A DNA stretch of 64,000 bases from Atrina japonica (GCA_030159075.1 BROG01000562.1:248001-312000); one strand, 5' to 3'. Shown: positions 1-14,004, counted from the stretch's first letter. Made by a program: numbers and translations. The notes: generated from the letters alone by a model not told the origin.

Positions 1-478
1 ATTCATTGTATGGTCATCTCCAGAAGTTAGATACAACCTTACAAAGTCACTATAATTGTAACAACACACATGAGACTGTTCCGAACAATAAACAAAAGTG
101 CCAAATAGATGTCCCCACTCCTTTATTGTTGATTTGATTTACATGTAAATCTGGATGTGCCCACTTCTTAATTGTTGATTCCATTTAAATCAAACTTTTT
201 TAAGGTTTCAGCAAAGTCTTTTTCTGATTCAGAAAGGCTGACACAATGCACGTGAAGTATTCACGTACATGTAGATGGTAAATCTTATAAACTCAACCTA
301 TCAATTTAAGTCATCATCTGTTTGTGCTGGGACCTTAAATGATTTCGAATTATCAATGTATACATGTATGTGGAAAAATGTGCCAGTGCATTTACATGTT
401 TATCTAGGTTTATAAATAACAATCTACACTTATAACAAGGACACAATTTTTAAACCCAAAGGATCATTAACAAATACA

Positions 479-565
<87 letters not shown>

Positions 566-1560
566 ACTTCCTTCAACATATAGTTCCAGGTAAATGTTAT
601 GTATGTATATATTTTTTTTTACTTTTTCTTCTTCCTCTGGAAGATTGCCCAGTTCAGGTGTAAAATTCTACTTGAGTTTCAAAAGCTAGTATCCCATGCT
701 CTGACAAAATGCTGACACATTTATTTACATGTACAGTTTGCATGCAGTGCTCAGTCAACTACACATACATTTTTCTATCTTTTTTTTTACTGAGTTAAAT
801 ACAATAGTCCAGATATAGAAATGTGTGTACATGTGTGTGTTAGATCTTGAATTGATATATAGTGTCCCACCATTATCATTTTTACACAGTTTTCCATCAT
901 GCAAGTCTTTTAAAAGCGACCTTCAAACAAGGGCCGCCATTTTCTATAGGTGGCAATTTTTACAATCACAGGTGCACCAGACCACTACAGGTGTACTTAT
1001 TTCAGTGTGATGATATCGCAAAAATACATTAATACCTGTACATAATAGTTATATGTAAAAGTGTGTGGTATGCTCATTAAGGTAACACTCCTTTAAAATT
1101 ACGACTTATATAAGGTTCTTTATCATACAGGGAAAACTGACATCACACACAGTAACTTAACAAAGTTTGGTAAATAATAAACAATTTAATTGGGAGATTT
1201 AAAGTTATGTCACAAATCCCGTAACTTTTTCGGAATCCGTTTTATTTGTTTATATATTTCCATTGATTGTGCCTCTACGGTAGAATTCTTAAATCCTTTA
1301 TTATGTCAAGAGAACATGGACAGTCTGGTCATAGTGAGGGGCTCTGGACGGGGGGGAATTAATGAGAACCTTGCATAATAACTATGTGGGTCTGTACGTA
1401 TCAAGGTTAAACAGATACATTTACATCGTGTATACAATGTCGACACATGTATCCCGATAAACACATCTGACAATAACTCTATAACGCTGTATTTTACCTG
1501 AAAACCACAATATCTTGAATTGGAGCTTGAACTAAGAGTTACCGACAGGTAAACAAACCC
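1..1560. other. non-coding stretch with an AT microsatellite
   Basis: No exon with family resemblance is visible on either strand. A long (AT)n tract occupies about 482-560. If the candidate exon just to the right is real, this stretch is part of its first intron, because that gene would run leftward out of the window. Confidence 0.5.
482..560. repeat. (AT)n microsatellite
   Basis: An almost pure AT dinucleotide tract with one phase slip near 521. Confidence 0.95.
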
Positions 1561-1596
1561 CGTTCGTCACCCCTAATGTCTATATAGATAACTTAC

Positions 1597-1681
1597 CTTG
1601 AGTGGCTTGACAGTGCGACACTTCTGAAACGTAAATTAAAATTGTCAAAAGTCCAATAATTCCACCCTTTCCTGGCCGCAT
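1597..1681 (-). CDS. candidate first coding exon with a signal peptide
   Basis: Reading leftward from an ATG at 1681, about 28 codons start MRPGKGG, pass through a hydrophobic run (IIGLLTILIYVSEV) and reach SHCQATQ. A strong splice donor (AG|GTAAGT) follows at 1597/1596. A basic start, hydrophobic core and small residues before a donor are the usual form of a signal-peptide exon of a secreted or membrane protein. The rest of the gene would lie beyond the left edge. No homology is recognisable from so short a piece, so this is inference from form only. Confidence 0.4.
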
Positions 1682-2151
1682 CTTGGGCAGGATGGTATAA
1701 TTAATCCTTTTCCAACTCACAATTTATAAAGACTAGTTTATGATTTCACTACATGAATATTTTTTTAGATAAATATCCGCGAATTGCCATGTGCTGCTTA
1801 GTCGGGAACACTCAAACGCTTGAATAGGAAACTTAGCTTGTCAGTTGTATACAAGCTAAATCGTGACGTCACTCACAGTACATTTATAGCCTTGGCAGAT
1901 TTCAGGGATATCCGCGTGAAAACCAACAAACTGTGTGCGAGTATAAAATTTATACTTAAGCGACGGAACTCTTTTGTTAATATTAAAATTAAAATGGCGG
2001 TTCAAAAGAAAACATCAATGGAAAATGATTCAACAAATTATTACAGACTAACAAATTAAGTCAAACATAGCTTTATATATCGCTGATCAATATAAGTTAG
2101 TATACACCTTTTGATACTAAAATGAAATCGACAAAAAGTGAATTCACTCCC

Positions 2152-2338
2152 AGACTTGCCAACCTTGAAAATTGTTCATGGCTCACATGGGTGATTTTTC
2201 AATCTCATGGGGAGACTCTAAATTTTAATAAGAATTAATAGTTTTCATGGGAAAGATATGCATTTTTCTTGAAGAAATTGTCAAAATTTTACATAAAAAT
2301 AGGGAGTTTCCCTATTTATGGGGGAGACTTGGCAAGTA
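2152..2338. repeat. foldback element with CTTGCCAA ends
   Basis: The left end reads GACTTGCCAACCTTGAAAA and the right end GGGGGAGACTTGGCAAG, so the termini are inverted copies. Internal text repeats 'cat/tatgggggagact' motifs. No coding potential; MITE-like. Confidence 0.5.
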
Positions 2339-2928
2339 TGCACTCCTGATATTTTGATTATTTCATTTCTTTTGTCTTTAGCGCCTAGATTCGATTTTTT
2401 TTCTTTATTTGACACTGGATCTACAGATAAAGTTAAAAAAAATCATACAACTTGATATACACCGATGACATATCAAATGTCATATTTCGGTTATTATGTA
2501 GATTCTACCTCTATAATATTCATATATTTTATTTTCAAACTTTGATCAATCTTTTTATTCTCATTTATTTATTTCTTCCTTTATATTTATAAAAACAGTA
2601 GATAAAATATGTAACCAGCGATATATAAAGCACATTATATTATATATCGCTGGTGTAACTCATTGATTTAATGTCATTATTTTATTTGATAAAATATTTA
2701 TTCATTTATGAATCCATTAGATGATGATCGCCTGTCAACCAGTTTTTAATCAATCATTTAATCAATATTTTTTCACTTAATAGTCTGGTCTTTTCTTCCT
2801 TCAATTATAATCCATTCATTCATTTAGTGTAATTAATATTGTTGACCTATCCAAAAAAAGATAGATTTGAGATAAATAGTCAGTTATTTCACAATTTGTT
2901 CATTTGCAGAGTAATTCAACTGATTATT

Positions 2929-3225
<297 letters not shown>

Positions 3226-3633
3226 TAAATTCATTTTTATGTAATAAATTATTTTAATTCATATTTCAATTATACCGGGAACTGCAAGGTGTTTTCACAT
3301 ACAGACAATGGATATTTTGTACAGAGAAGTGATTTACATTCCCTACACGTTTTCGCGGTAACATCAGTGTTTCTCAAAGCAATACCATTGAGCTTTATCT
3401 TTGTATCTATACAACGACGCCTTATATTTTGTACATGTAAATATGTATGCTTACACAAGGTCAGTTCTTGTTTATCATTTATTCATCTTTGTATTGACCT
3501 ATTCACCCTTGTTTGCTGGTCCTTGCGGAAAAATACTTCCCGTCGACCCCACTACATTCTTCATATTAATTTCGTGACTGCTTCCTATATTTATTATAGA
3601 CATAAATACTATTCTCATACAGATTTGAAATGC

Positions 3634-3781
3634 AGGGGCCGGCACCATAAAACTTGAGAATTACCCAAGTCTGAGAATATTCTTAAAATGGCCAGCTCAG
3701 CCAATCAAATTTCGGGGTTAGCCAAAGTTAAGTAAATTTTTTAGACTTAAGTAATTCTTAAGTTTTATGCTGCCAGGCCCA
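3634..3781. mobile_element. short MITE with about 30-bp terminal inverted repeats
   Basis: The left end (GGGGCCGGCACCATAAAACT...) and the reverse complement of the right end (GGGCCTGGCAGCATAAAACT...) match over about 30 bp with few mismatches. Total length is about 148 bp and there is no ORF. This is the usual form of a non-autonomous DNA transposon. Confidence 0.7.
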
Positions 3782-5991
3782 GAATTGTAGCATAGACGCA
3801 ACGCACAGTACCCCCAAATGGTTATGATTTACTTAGATACTAGTAAAAACAACAGTTTATTGACAATCAATTTCTGAAAATGTTTGTTTATATCTATATA
3901 TCACAAAATATATGGGCGCCAATTAGATGTACATTTCCAATTTTACCGGAGCAATAAAGTTTAACTTATGCATTTTAAATGAACTTTATTATCACAGTCT
4001 TGTTTTCAGAATAACGTGATTACAAAAAAGCAAATGTGACCGAGCTGTATAGCTAAAAAAAGATCATTTTCTATTCTAAGAACGGATATTGATTCTGTGT
4101 AATTCAATCCTTTAGTTGAAACTGAAACTATAAATTGATATCAATTCACCAAGATATCAACTTATCAAAAAGTTATATTTAAAACATCTAGTCGATAATT
4201 ATCTCAAACTATACCAAAAATTAAATTGAAAAAGTAAATCGAGCATACATATAAAAATGTATATGTCCGCGCTCATGAATAATTCATATTTACCGAGAGA
4301 TAATGTACAACTTTACATAAATCTATTTCCGTCTATTATTTTATTATAGCAGTATTTTTGTTGGGGTCATTACTATAACAGGGAATCAATTACGCAGCTC
4401 GTTTTGTTCTTGAAAACGAAAATTTGGGCATTCATTACATATAACTGGCGGGTTAATTGGTTACGAAGCCGTAATCGGTCGATATCGGAGCAACAAAATA
4501 CTAAACTAACTCAATATCACATTTCGAAAAGGAATGACAACATGCGCCCGTCTGCATTATCTAGCCCGAGACTCCTCATCCGCTAAAGGCTGTGTGGTAG
4601 CACAGCGGGCGGGCGCCACAAAAGTCGACAAAGAATGTGGGAAACATATAATTTTTCTATGAAGGTGGAAAATTGATAACAAATTATTAAAGTTTTCGCG
4701 CCTCGATACGTTTGTCGAAGATAATCTACGCTTGCACCCCTGACTGTGAAATCCTGGATCCTTCTCCAAAAGGAGTATAAATGATTATTTTTCTGCTTTT
4801 TTACGTAAAATCTACTTCCGTCGTCTGCTTTGATAAGTAAGTAGAAGTGTGAGAAAAAGAATCAATCACAACGGTACGCCGGGAGGGACAGAGAAATCTC
4901 ATATGCATCACTTAGAGGGAGGTATTGGTACGGTAATGATGACGTCATTATTGTTGTTTAGTATATTTGGCAGACCAAAGATTTTCAAGTATTATGATGC
5001 CAGACCTTTGACCCAAAGTCACTAAATTTGCTCAGTATTCAAGCTCAACTTTTATTATTTTGACTCTCTACAGTTGAACTTGTCTATGTCACTCAAGATA
5101 ACAGACCTGAAAAGTAATCATTGCCTCATTATAGACAGATGGCCTTTACAAGAAGGTTTATTCATTACAAATAAGTTAACAGAGGTCATATCTGAAGATA
5201 CCCCCTTTTCAGAGGTGACCTTTAATGTAAGGTTGACTGTACACGTGGTTGTTTCTAACACTCCAATGTGTGACCAATAGGAAAACGTATTATCGTGTGT
5301 CTTTCATTCACATAAAAATACGAATTTCCAATAAAATGAAAAAATACCCGGAGAATGGAACTCTAATTATTATATATTTTTTGTATTTCCAGTTTTCTTC
5401 AAATGAGCCATAATCTGCATAATTATGTGCCACTGTTTGTTACATATGAACAATAAATGTTCATTTGCACCATAGAATCTGTGTATTTTCATCTTAAAAT
5501 CACAAAAAGTTAGTTGAACTTGAATAATGAAACTTCGGTCCCAGACAGAACTGTTCTTCAGAAAGTACGGTTCAATAGATATGAAAAATCAGAATGAAAA
5601 TCAGTGTGAGTGGCATCGTGGTCAGGGGTTATGTCGAAAATTAATTGGAAAGTTTTTTTTATGTTGTGGTCTCTGATATCAGAAACTTTTTGTGAAATCC
5701 TCGAAAACCACACATCCTCCCGTTACCCCTCTCGTTTATAAATATCTACATGTATTTTTGTTTAATTTACCCCACTTTCTGTCATTTGTAAGTAAACTGC
5801 CGTTTCGGCTCAGATTTATTAAATAATTACAGCCGTACTGGGTTTCATTGTGGAAAGTGACACTATAGAGTCTGACAGGCAAAATTGTTTTTACTGTATT
5901 GCTGATAAATTCTAACTGAAAAGCAGTTTCTTAAACAGTGTTGTCGCTGGTCGACTGACATCTTTGTGTAAGATCGAGACTGACTGAAAAG

Positions 5992-6245
5992 AGAGCCGGC
6001 CTGGCTCAGTCAGTACCGCGCTCGACTCTTGATCGCGAGGTCGTGAGTTCGAGTCCAGCCGGCGGCAGGTTGGTGAGACAGTGAAAACCGATGTCCCGTG
6101 TCACAGTAGGTGTCGGCACGTTAAAGAACTATCGCTGCTCAATGGCCATAAATGCCGAACATAGGCCAAAATTTGAAGCCTTTCACTGGCATTTGGTGAC
6201 GTCTCCATATGAGTGAATAATTCTTGAGTGGGACGTTAAAGACTG
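5992..6245 (+). mobile_element. tRNA-derived SINE, family 1 (full length)
   Basis: The head has a Pol III box A (TGGCTCAGTCAGT, about 6002) and box B (GAGTTCGAGTCC, about 6044). The body has the mollusc-type blocks GGCACGTTAAAGAAC and GACGTCTCCATATGAGTG, and it ends near GGGACGTTAAAGAC. The same tail recurs inverted at 11,845. Confidence 0.8.
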
Positions 6246-7850
6246 AAAAGTGGTCAGAAAGTGAACGGTAGATGAGGAATAGAAAGCGGATCCGGGATAA
6301 CAGATATACAGACATATCCAGTCCTGAATAGCACGTGGCAAAGATATGTATTTAACGATCGAAATATAAATAAATAATGATTTGAAGATAAATCCTAGTA
6401 AACACAGCGAATAAAATGAGGAAAACCCAAGCATATAATATTACATTTGATGTAAATTTATTCAAATACTGCGTAACTGCATAATGCAACATACAGAAAG
6501 TCAATAATTCCAACTACTTTCTCTCCCAGACACACACTGTCATAGATAGCCTACATTTTATGATAAGAAAAGTAAAATAAAATAAAAGTAAAATTTTATA
6601 AAGTTTCGCGAAACAGAGCATTCAATCTTCAACATCGGGTGGACACTTGTACGACATACATCGACCGATGACAACGATTTGCAGTCAGTGGCATGACTAG
6701 GCACTTGGCAGTAACTAGGGCCTAGGTAGGGGACCTTTTCCCCCAGTGGGTCATAGACCGGGACGTTGTAGGGGACCAGGGGCGAAGCCGAAAAAGTCAA
6801 GAATTTCAGTCATTTTGGTAATTGATTTTAGTGTTTTAAAGTTACAGTAATAAAAACTGCAAGTGTTAGAGTTGAAAATACACCAGAATTACGGCACTGA
6901 AGTGTAATAATATGGTATAAGAAAAATGAGACTTACATTTTGGTAGTGAAATACATGTTTAAGTATTTATCAATTAAATAAATTTGTTATTTTTAATCTC
7001 TATTTTTCAATGTGAAAAATAACTCTCTAAGCAAAATCAATATAAATTGTGTTATTTTCACTCAGTCAATCAAAATACTTCTTCAATTTTGGGACTACAT
7101 TTTCTTGTTTTATGATTTTTTATGAAAAATGTAATAAATAGAATGTTTGCCAATTTTTTGATGAATTACATTTTTATTTCATCTTGTGAGGCAGAAGAAT
7201 ACATACTTGACAATACATAATTGACGATGAAATAAAAATGTTATCCATAAAAAAAATGGCAATTATCTTCTATATACATGTACTTGGTATATATGAAAGT
7301 TCAGTGATATTTAAGGCTTCATTTTTGTAAATTTAGAATGCTAAGATTGGGCCTACATGTTTTTTCTTCGTCAAAACGATAGTAGCTACACCACTAACGA
7401 ATCATTCAGTTAATTTTTTTAAGTTGTAAATTTTGAATTTATCGGGTGTGCTAAATACAAAATTTACAACATTTTGTAAGTTTTGTATTAACATCCATTA
7501 TTACACCCACCCGGTAAATTAAAAAAGTTTACAACATGGCAGCCGTGTGGTTGGAAGATATTACAAACGTGCCGAGTCAAGTTATGGAACGCATAAGGTT
7601 ACACATTGGTAAAATGTCGTCATTCAAAACGTATTGGACATACAGACAAACCTGCATTAAATGCCACCTCTGTATAAAGAGTACCTGCCTATAAATACAA
7701 TTCTTGTAAAAATAACCTTTGTTAACTTTTTATAATGAATAAGCTTCTTTGTAAATGACACCTGTCTGTAAGTATGCCTCGTTCCTCTCGGTTGCCTTTA
7801 TAGACAAGTTCGACTGTACTTTCGGTTTAAAAAATAAAAACAGTTTAACC
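6246..7850. other. non-coding stretch
   Basis: No supported gene. It contains a foldback at about 7425-7534 (GTTGTAAATTTTGAATTTA against TAAATTAAAAAAGTTTACAAC) and a pogo-like MITE remnant at about 7640-7820. A short ATG frame at 7536 (starting MAAVWLED) directly abuts the foldback and cannot be supported as an exon. Confidence 0.5.
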
Positions 7851-8104
7851 GCTTGCAGTGGTCCAGTGGCAGAGCGCTGGACTTGCAAGCAAAAGGACTC
7901 GGGTTTGAAACAATGACGTATCTAAAACCGGAGAAGTGTACCGACTGTGCCCTCGCCAAGTTCTCGGTATGAGAAATGAAAGTCACGGGCATTTTGGATG
8001 AGTCTTAAACTGATGATGTCCCCTTAAACTGAACCCTCGTTGTGTTTGTCGTTGTGTTTGTCAGTTAGTCCATAGCACAGGTCAAAATTTGTTGCACTTC
8101 ACCT
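7851..8104 (+). mobile_element. tRNA-derived SINE, family 2
   Basis: The head GTGGTCCAGTGGCAGAGCGC resembles a tRNA box A region, and GGGTTTGAAAC at about 7911 is a degraded box B. The tail contains CATAGCACAGGTCAAAAT, found inverted in the copies at 10,495, 25,860 and 29,283. Confidence 0.65.
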
Positions 8105-8501
8105 ACAACGGGTGACATTTCTGTATAACTGAGAGCAAAGTATTGGCGGGGTGTAATGCAACAATAAAACAAAACAACTTGATCATGTTACACTGTGTAA
8201 TTTATAATGCATTCTTTACTAATCTCTCCTGTACAAAAATTCTTTCAGACTTTACGAGAAAGATAACACATACTTTATACTACTTTTTATCTGACAGTGA
8301 CATTTACTCCGACAGAAATTGAACCAACTCTCAACTCTGGAATTTATTGTGGTGAAATACATCAAAATAAACATAAATTTTACATTTTACAGGAGGTAGA
8401 AAGTAAGAAACAAAACAATTTACAGAAAGGACAATATAGAGAAAGTACGCATGTAATTTAAACATTTTAATCATCTTTCACTGTTAACAAACATTGTCAT
8501 C

Positions 8502-8546
8502 TCTCTCTCTCTCTTTCTCTCTCTCCTTTCACTGTTAACAAACATT

Positions 8547-8634
<88 letters not shown>
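8502..8634. repeat. (CT)n microsatellite with a duplicated flank
   Basis: CT dinucleotides occupy about 8502-8525 and 8552-8634. The unique block CACTGTTAACAAACATTGTC before each tract is duplicated, so the tract and its flank were copied together. Confidence 0.9.
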
Positions 8635-8638
<4 letters not shown>

Positions 8639-8998
8639 ATTGTTGCATTTCTGTAAAACTACAGCAATTTCTAAAAGTAAGAATCACTAGCCTTTTTAAG
8701 TATTATAGCTGAAACAACAAAATTCACTGTTAGCAAATGACAATGAAATTAGATCTACATTTTATTATTATTTATTATTACTATTAAAATAATCATAAAA
8801 GGTTAGCGCAGCTTGGGTGCTTTCAGGGTTTCTGGGGGCGCAACCCCAAGAAGCTGACGACAATTTAAAAATAAAAATTGAAATTTTGCTTCCAAATACT
8901 TACTTTACTAACTTAATCGTCGATTCAGACCGATACTAGAGATTTTCATTTTGACCTATCCTGCGTTCATGCCTTGATCTGACCTCAGCTACAACTGT

Positions 8999-9612
8999 TA
9001 TGTTTCATCTCTTTTTTCCACCAATCGTTTCCATGTCTCTTTAGGTCGTTATTGTTCTGTTTCATCTCTTTTTTTCCACCAATCGTTTCCATGTCTCTTT
9101 AGGTCGTTATTGTTCTGTTTCATCTCTTTTTTCCACCAATCGTTTTCATGTCTCTTTCGGTCGTTATTGTTCTGTATGATTTCTTTTTTCCACCAATCGT
9201 TTCCGTGTCTCTTTCAACCGTCCTCTCTTATTGTTCTGTTTCATCTCCCTTTTCCACCGATCGTTTCCATCTCTCTTTCAACCGTCCTCTGTTATTGTTC
9301 TGTTTCATCTCCCTTTTCCACCAATCGTTTCCATCTCTCTCTCGACCGTCCTCTGTTATTGTTCTGTTTCATCTCCCTTTTCCACCGATCGTTTCCAAGT
9401 CTCTGTCGGTCGTCCTCTCTTATTCTTCTGTTTCATCTCTTTTTCCACCAATTGTTTCCATGCTTCTTTCGACCGTCCTCTCTTATCGTTCTGTTTCATC
9501 TCCCTTTTCCACCGATCGTTTTCAAGTCTCTTTCGACCGTCCTCTGTTATTGTTCTGTTTCATCCCCCTTTTCCACCGATCGTTTCCATATCTCTTTTGG
9601 TCGAACTCTCTT
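8999..9612. repeat. minisatellite, about 64-bp unit, about ten copies
   Basis: Each unit carries TGTTCTGTTTCATCTC, TTTTCCACC(A/G)ATCGTTTC and a TCGACCGTCCTCT-like block. Early copies are nearer 57-60 bp and later copies 64 bp. Since 64 is not a multiple of three, the frame rotates and gives three overlapping Phe/Ser-rich open frames that are not genes. Confidence 0.85.
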
Positions 9613-9844
9613 TCTTTTCTCCACAAGGCTCCATCGCATAGTCAACCATTGGAATGGCAAAGTACATGTTTAATCCACCACCACCTTCTGCGCATTACTT
9701 TAAAAATGAACAGTGGTACTGTCGCTCTTCTGCGATTTTGATCAGCGATTGAAATGGTGATCTTTAAAAAGATTGATTCTGATTATTCTTCTCAAACACG
9801 TTCTCAGAATCATATTAAGTTTATGACAGATGGACTTGTTTAAC

Positions 9845-10330
9845 TTTCCTTCCAGGGTTTACATCCATACGGCGGCAGGCCTACTCCAAATATATTGCTA
9901 TTGAAAATCCTTTCATGGAGTAGGTGATCTTGGATGATTTCCAGATGTTCCTTAGTGCTGCAAAAACTCCTCTCTGGCTGTTGATATTCTGCAATTCACA
10001 TCCACTTCCGCTTTGCCATATGAGTTGATCTTGCTTCCCAGATACACAGACTCTTCTACGTCCTTGATATTTATGTTGTTGATTGTAACTGGATCTTCTG
10101 TCTTTGCATTGACCTTCATGTTCTACGCTTTTTGGTATTGATGGAATTATCCTTCCTAACGCGTCAAGGATGTCTGTTTTGCTTTGTCATGGTAGCGTTA
10201 CGCCAACAAGGCGATGTCATAAGCAAAGTCAAGATCCGTCAGTGACACTGAAAATCTTCATTAGATCCCTCTTTTGGTATTGCCAATGGTTTCTTTCGTC
10301 AGCCAGTCAACGCACATCTAGAATAAAAAT
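9845..10330 (-). pseudogene. LINE (non-LTR) reverse transcriptase fragment
   Basis: Read on the minus strand, the stretch encodes a recognisable part of a LINE reverse transcriptase. The catalytic box reads LDFAYDIALLA, where active elements have FADD, so the first catalytic Asp is changed to Tyr. Further on come an NAKTEDPVTINN segment, VEESVYLGSKI (the usual YLG block) and VNCRISTARE. Stop codons and frameshifts interrupt it several times. Only the fingers/palm-to-thumb part is present; endonuclease and 5' regions are absent. It is a dead, 5'-truncated copy. The clade is not certain; the YLG and A-R-x-x-F arrangement fits RTE/CR1-like families. Confidence 0.72.
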
Positions 10331-11844
10331 GGGTGAATGGGTGAAGAGAGGTATACAGCGTATGAGACGCATTGGGAATTTCTCAGTTATATAAGATATA
10401 TGTATATAAAATCCATTCAGTTAAAATAGAGAACCATCTAGAGACATTTTTGATGCTTTACATTTCACCAAGAATTCTTCACTTGTAGGGTATTAGGCGA
10501 AGTTTTGACCTGTGCTATGGACTGACGCCAATGCAGTGTGGGTTCTTTCACGTGTCACGGTTTTATTTGTCTGATTTCGTAATGTAATTACATTACGAAA
10601 TGACATTTATTGTAACAAAATATCAATAATATGGTTATCTGTAGTTTCGTCACACTATTTCATATCAAAGAACAAAAAGGACTTTAGTACGAATTACATC
10701 ACAGAACACATCCCTGGAAACGTCAAAATAAGTCATATTGCCATTACATTGGATTTCATTTCAGGGACAAATTCTCTTTACATTACTTTTTATTTGATTA
10801 TGTTTTCGATTTTGCAATACATTTTCTATTTATTTCCCCAGCCCCAGCTTAAACAAAGAAAGTCGATTTTGTTACTGTGCCGTGTTTTTGGTGTCCATAC
10901 TATGCGGGGGAAGCTATGACATTTCTTGGAAACGTCGATAATGATTAAGAGATGATTTATGTTTCTCAAACTCTTGTTTTATCCGAATTTCATTTCTCTA
11001 ACGTGTCATATGCCAAAGTTAATTGTATGAAGACGGAATATTCATTGTTGTCCTGAGAAATACCAGTGAAGTAAAAACGTGTTTTGTTGCATTTCTATAA
11101 TATTAAAGCAAAAACTAAAAGGTTATGCGTAGGAATCGAACGCGATTGTATCTCTATTAAGAATTACATTGTTTTATTTTTAAAGCCGAAACAAATAACA
11201 AAATTAAGTACAAATGTACTCGGATAGACCTTTTCACGTTACCCGTGGTTGTTTAGCTTTATACTGCAATACGACACAGATTCCCACAAAAACACAGACA
11301 TTGTCTAAGAAGCACGATTGTTTCCTGACGTATTTTTTTCCGGGAATCAGATCACTTTGCCGTCCAAAGTTACATGACCGCAGTTATCGTTATAAGATTT
11401 ATATCTGTGATTATCATATGGAAAAACACCGGCTTTGTTTACAACATGGGCGCAGACATTTTGGACACCCAAAGTTGTGCGGAGGGTAAAATGAGCCCAG
11501 AGATCTGTTGTCATTAAATGAAAAAATTAGTTTTGCCCATTAATAAGTGAAATTTCATGAATATTGGTAGTACTTTGGAAATTATAGGGTTGACGGATGA
11601 AAATTGAAAGGGAGGGGTCATATGACAATGCCGGTGAATACTACGGTTGTAAACAAGTGAAATTTTGGTAGAAATGCAACGGCAACCTTACTTTTGATTG
11701 CGGTTATAAAAAATATTGATCTTTCAGCACAGGTACATTTGACCCAGATTTAATAAACATGGGAGTGACAGTGACCTGAAGTTTTGTAAATTAGCATTGA
11801 GGCCTATGGGAAAATATTTGGTGGTGTCATATATCCTACTTCTT
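10331..11844. other. non-coding stretch
   Basis: No supported gene. A SINE family 2 tail fragment lies inverted at about 10,495-10,550. A short plus-strand frame at 11,444 (MGADILDTQSCAE before GGGTAAAA) could be a first exon but has no partner exon in view. Confidence 0.45.
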
Positions 11845-12078
11845 GTTATTGTTGTTTAACGTCCCACTCAATAACCTTTCTCTCATACGGAGACGCCACC
11901 TAATGCCGGTGAAGGGCTTCAAATTTTGGTCTTTACTCGGCACTTACGGTCATCCGAAACGAGCCGACACCTACTGCGACAAAGCCAGCTGTCTCATCCA
12001 GAAGCTCAAAAAGCCAGCTGCCTCCGCAGAGCTCAAACCCGCGAATCTAGAACTCTACCGGGTAGCCACGGTGGCCGT
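11845..12078 (-). mobile_element. tRNA-derived SINE, family 1, inverted copy
   Basis: On the minus strand the tRNA-like head has box A (GTGGCTACCCGGTAGAG) and box B (GGGTTTGAGCTCTGC). The tail has GTAGGTGTCGGC, AGCCCTTCACCGGCAT, GGCGTCTCCGTATGAG and GGGACGTTAAACAAC. Same family as 5992-6245. Confidence 0.8.
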
Positions 12079-12224
12079 CTCCTCTTTGCTTTTCCATTTA
12101 CTTAACATTAGATGGAAAAGTGCTATACCCTACCATACTAGTATACGCCCAGGACCGATTTTGAGGCTCCGGGGATATTTTTATGACACGTTATGTGACT
12201 GACTATAGTAATCTTATAAACATG

Positions 12225-12475
12225 GTTTGTTTTTTTAACGTTGTTTAACGCCACACGCTGAAAAGTTCAGTTATATGTTGGCGGCCAGTTTTTAATGGTG
12301 GTGCAGAAAATCCGCTTACAATGTACCAGTGTAGAGACCGCTGGTCTCCCGCAAATATACATGAAATCTGTCTCACAAAATCAGCTTAGGCCATTCCAGC
12401 GGGACTCCGACCCTCGCCGACTAGAAGTGTGAGAGACTCCAAGTTTAACCTCCGGTGCTCTAACCACTACTAACA
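12225..12475 (-). mobile_element. tRNA-Ser-like SINE, family 3, inverted copy
   Basis: Minus-strand order matches the other family 3 copies: a GTTAGAGCA box A region, an AGAGACTCC/CTTCTAGT arm, then a body with TGTGAGACAG and GAGACCAGCGGTCTC, and a tail of CACCATTAAAAACTGGCC type. Confidence 0.6.
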
Positions 12476-14002
12476 TGGTAACATAGAGCAGAATTCCCCC
12501 CACAGAAAAATAATCAAACACGGCTGTGTTGAGTAGAAACTGAAATTTCCACTCTCGTGGTAAGAATCTGAAAATCTAATCCTCGGACAACAGTCTTATC
12601 ACTCGGGTCGAGATTTCCTTATCCACTTAACACACCCATGTAAGATTCTATTAATCTTGAATTATGAATTGATAGCTCTATGGACACAATCGAACACCAC
12701 TTTGAGGGAGGGATGATGAAAACTCAGTTCGAGTGAACAAAAGTTTGTGCATGAGGAAATAAGCCCCATGACCATCGTTTACTCTCAGTTAGGGTGTAAA
12801 TTTTGTTTTTTAAATCATGCTTATACAAAGAAATAATATTCCCATAAATTACACTACCATACATGTATGTTGCTTTGTTTTTAATACATGTGTGAAAGTA
12901 ATAAATAAAAAAACGTTTCAGTAGGTCCCTACCAAAAGTAAGACGACATAGTTTTTAGGTCTCTTACAAAAGACCTGTGACTTTAACCTCTCATGCCAAG
13001 GGTTTGGCAAAGAAGAAGTCCCTAATTTTTTCGTCTCCGGTATAACATGGCACAGGACTTGGGCCCTTCCACTTGTTAGTAGCTATAACGCAATTATCAC
13101 AAATGAACGAAAAATGACTATTTTGAATAAACTTTTTTATTTCAACAGCTTCTCCAGTCAATCACAATTAAACAATCAAGCTTAAGTCGATATGCCATTA
13201 TCCTGATACAGGTATTCATATATATTTATTGACCTTTTTTCTCCAAAACTTGTACAAAAATGATATCGGTATAGAAGGTATCTCACTTAAGATATTGTAC
13301 ATGAAAATCAATGATAAACTGTGATATCAGCAGCAGTGAAAACATACATGGAAGACTATCTAAAAATTAACACATCTGAAATTTCTGTTAATCATTAATG
13401 CACTTCAGATTATTATCCATGGTGTCTTCACAACAGACAAGAAAATGTTAACATCTTTTCTGAAATTTGTATATTTTGACAAGAGTAATGCAAGAAAAAA
13501 TAATAATGGTAATAATAATAATAAAAATAAATAAAGATAGGGGAAATACTTCAATCACTCCATAAAATTCACTGCATAAATAAGACCAAAAAAAAACCCT
13601 GATATTGAATGTGTAACTGAAGATATTTTACACCTTTGTGTAGAATGAAATTTTGGAAACAAAATGTCAGCAGTTATAGGCAGATATGAACAGTATGTAG
13701 TCAAATATAAACTTTTTGTGAGGGGATATTTTAGGGTCTAGATAAAGATATGAAGTCATGCTCTGTTTTTGAAAAACATATCTAGATAACTTATTTACAC
13801 GTTTTTTTTATATTTGAAAACTACATACGATGATTGTTTATGACAAAATTCATGCAATTATGAAAACAAAATCCCAAACATCCCTTATTTTGTATAGTAT
13901 TAAGAACCGAAATCGATTTCTTGAACTCTCAAAACCTCAAACTCTTGGAACCTCAAAATTTTTCGGTGGTCCTGTGGACTTTGCAGTATGGAGAGTCACC
14001 TG

Positions 14003-14004
14003 TT

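Noticed and set aside
7536..7700. Plus-strand first exon starting MAAVWLED
   Set aside because: It abuts a foldback element, has only weak donors and lacks any partner exon.
7851..7925. Functional tRNA gene
   Set aside because: Box A and box B are present, but the acceptor stem does not pair and a SINE body follows. The same holds for 5,992, 11,845-12,078 and 33,560-33,755.
9110..9741. Three overlapping Phe/Ser-rich open frames
   Set aside because: The frame rotates through a 64-bp minisatellite. No hydrophobicity pattern or homology suggests a protein.
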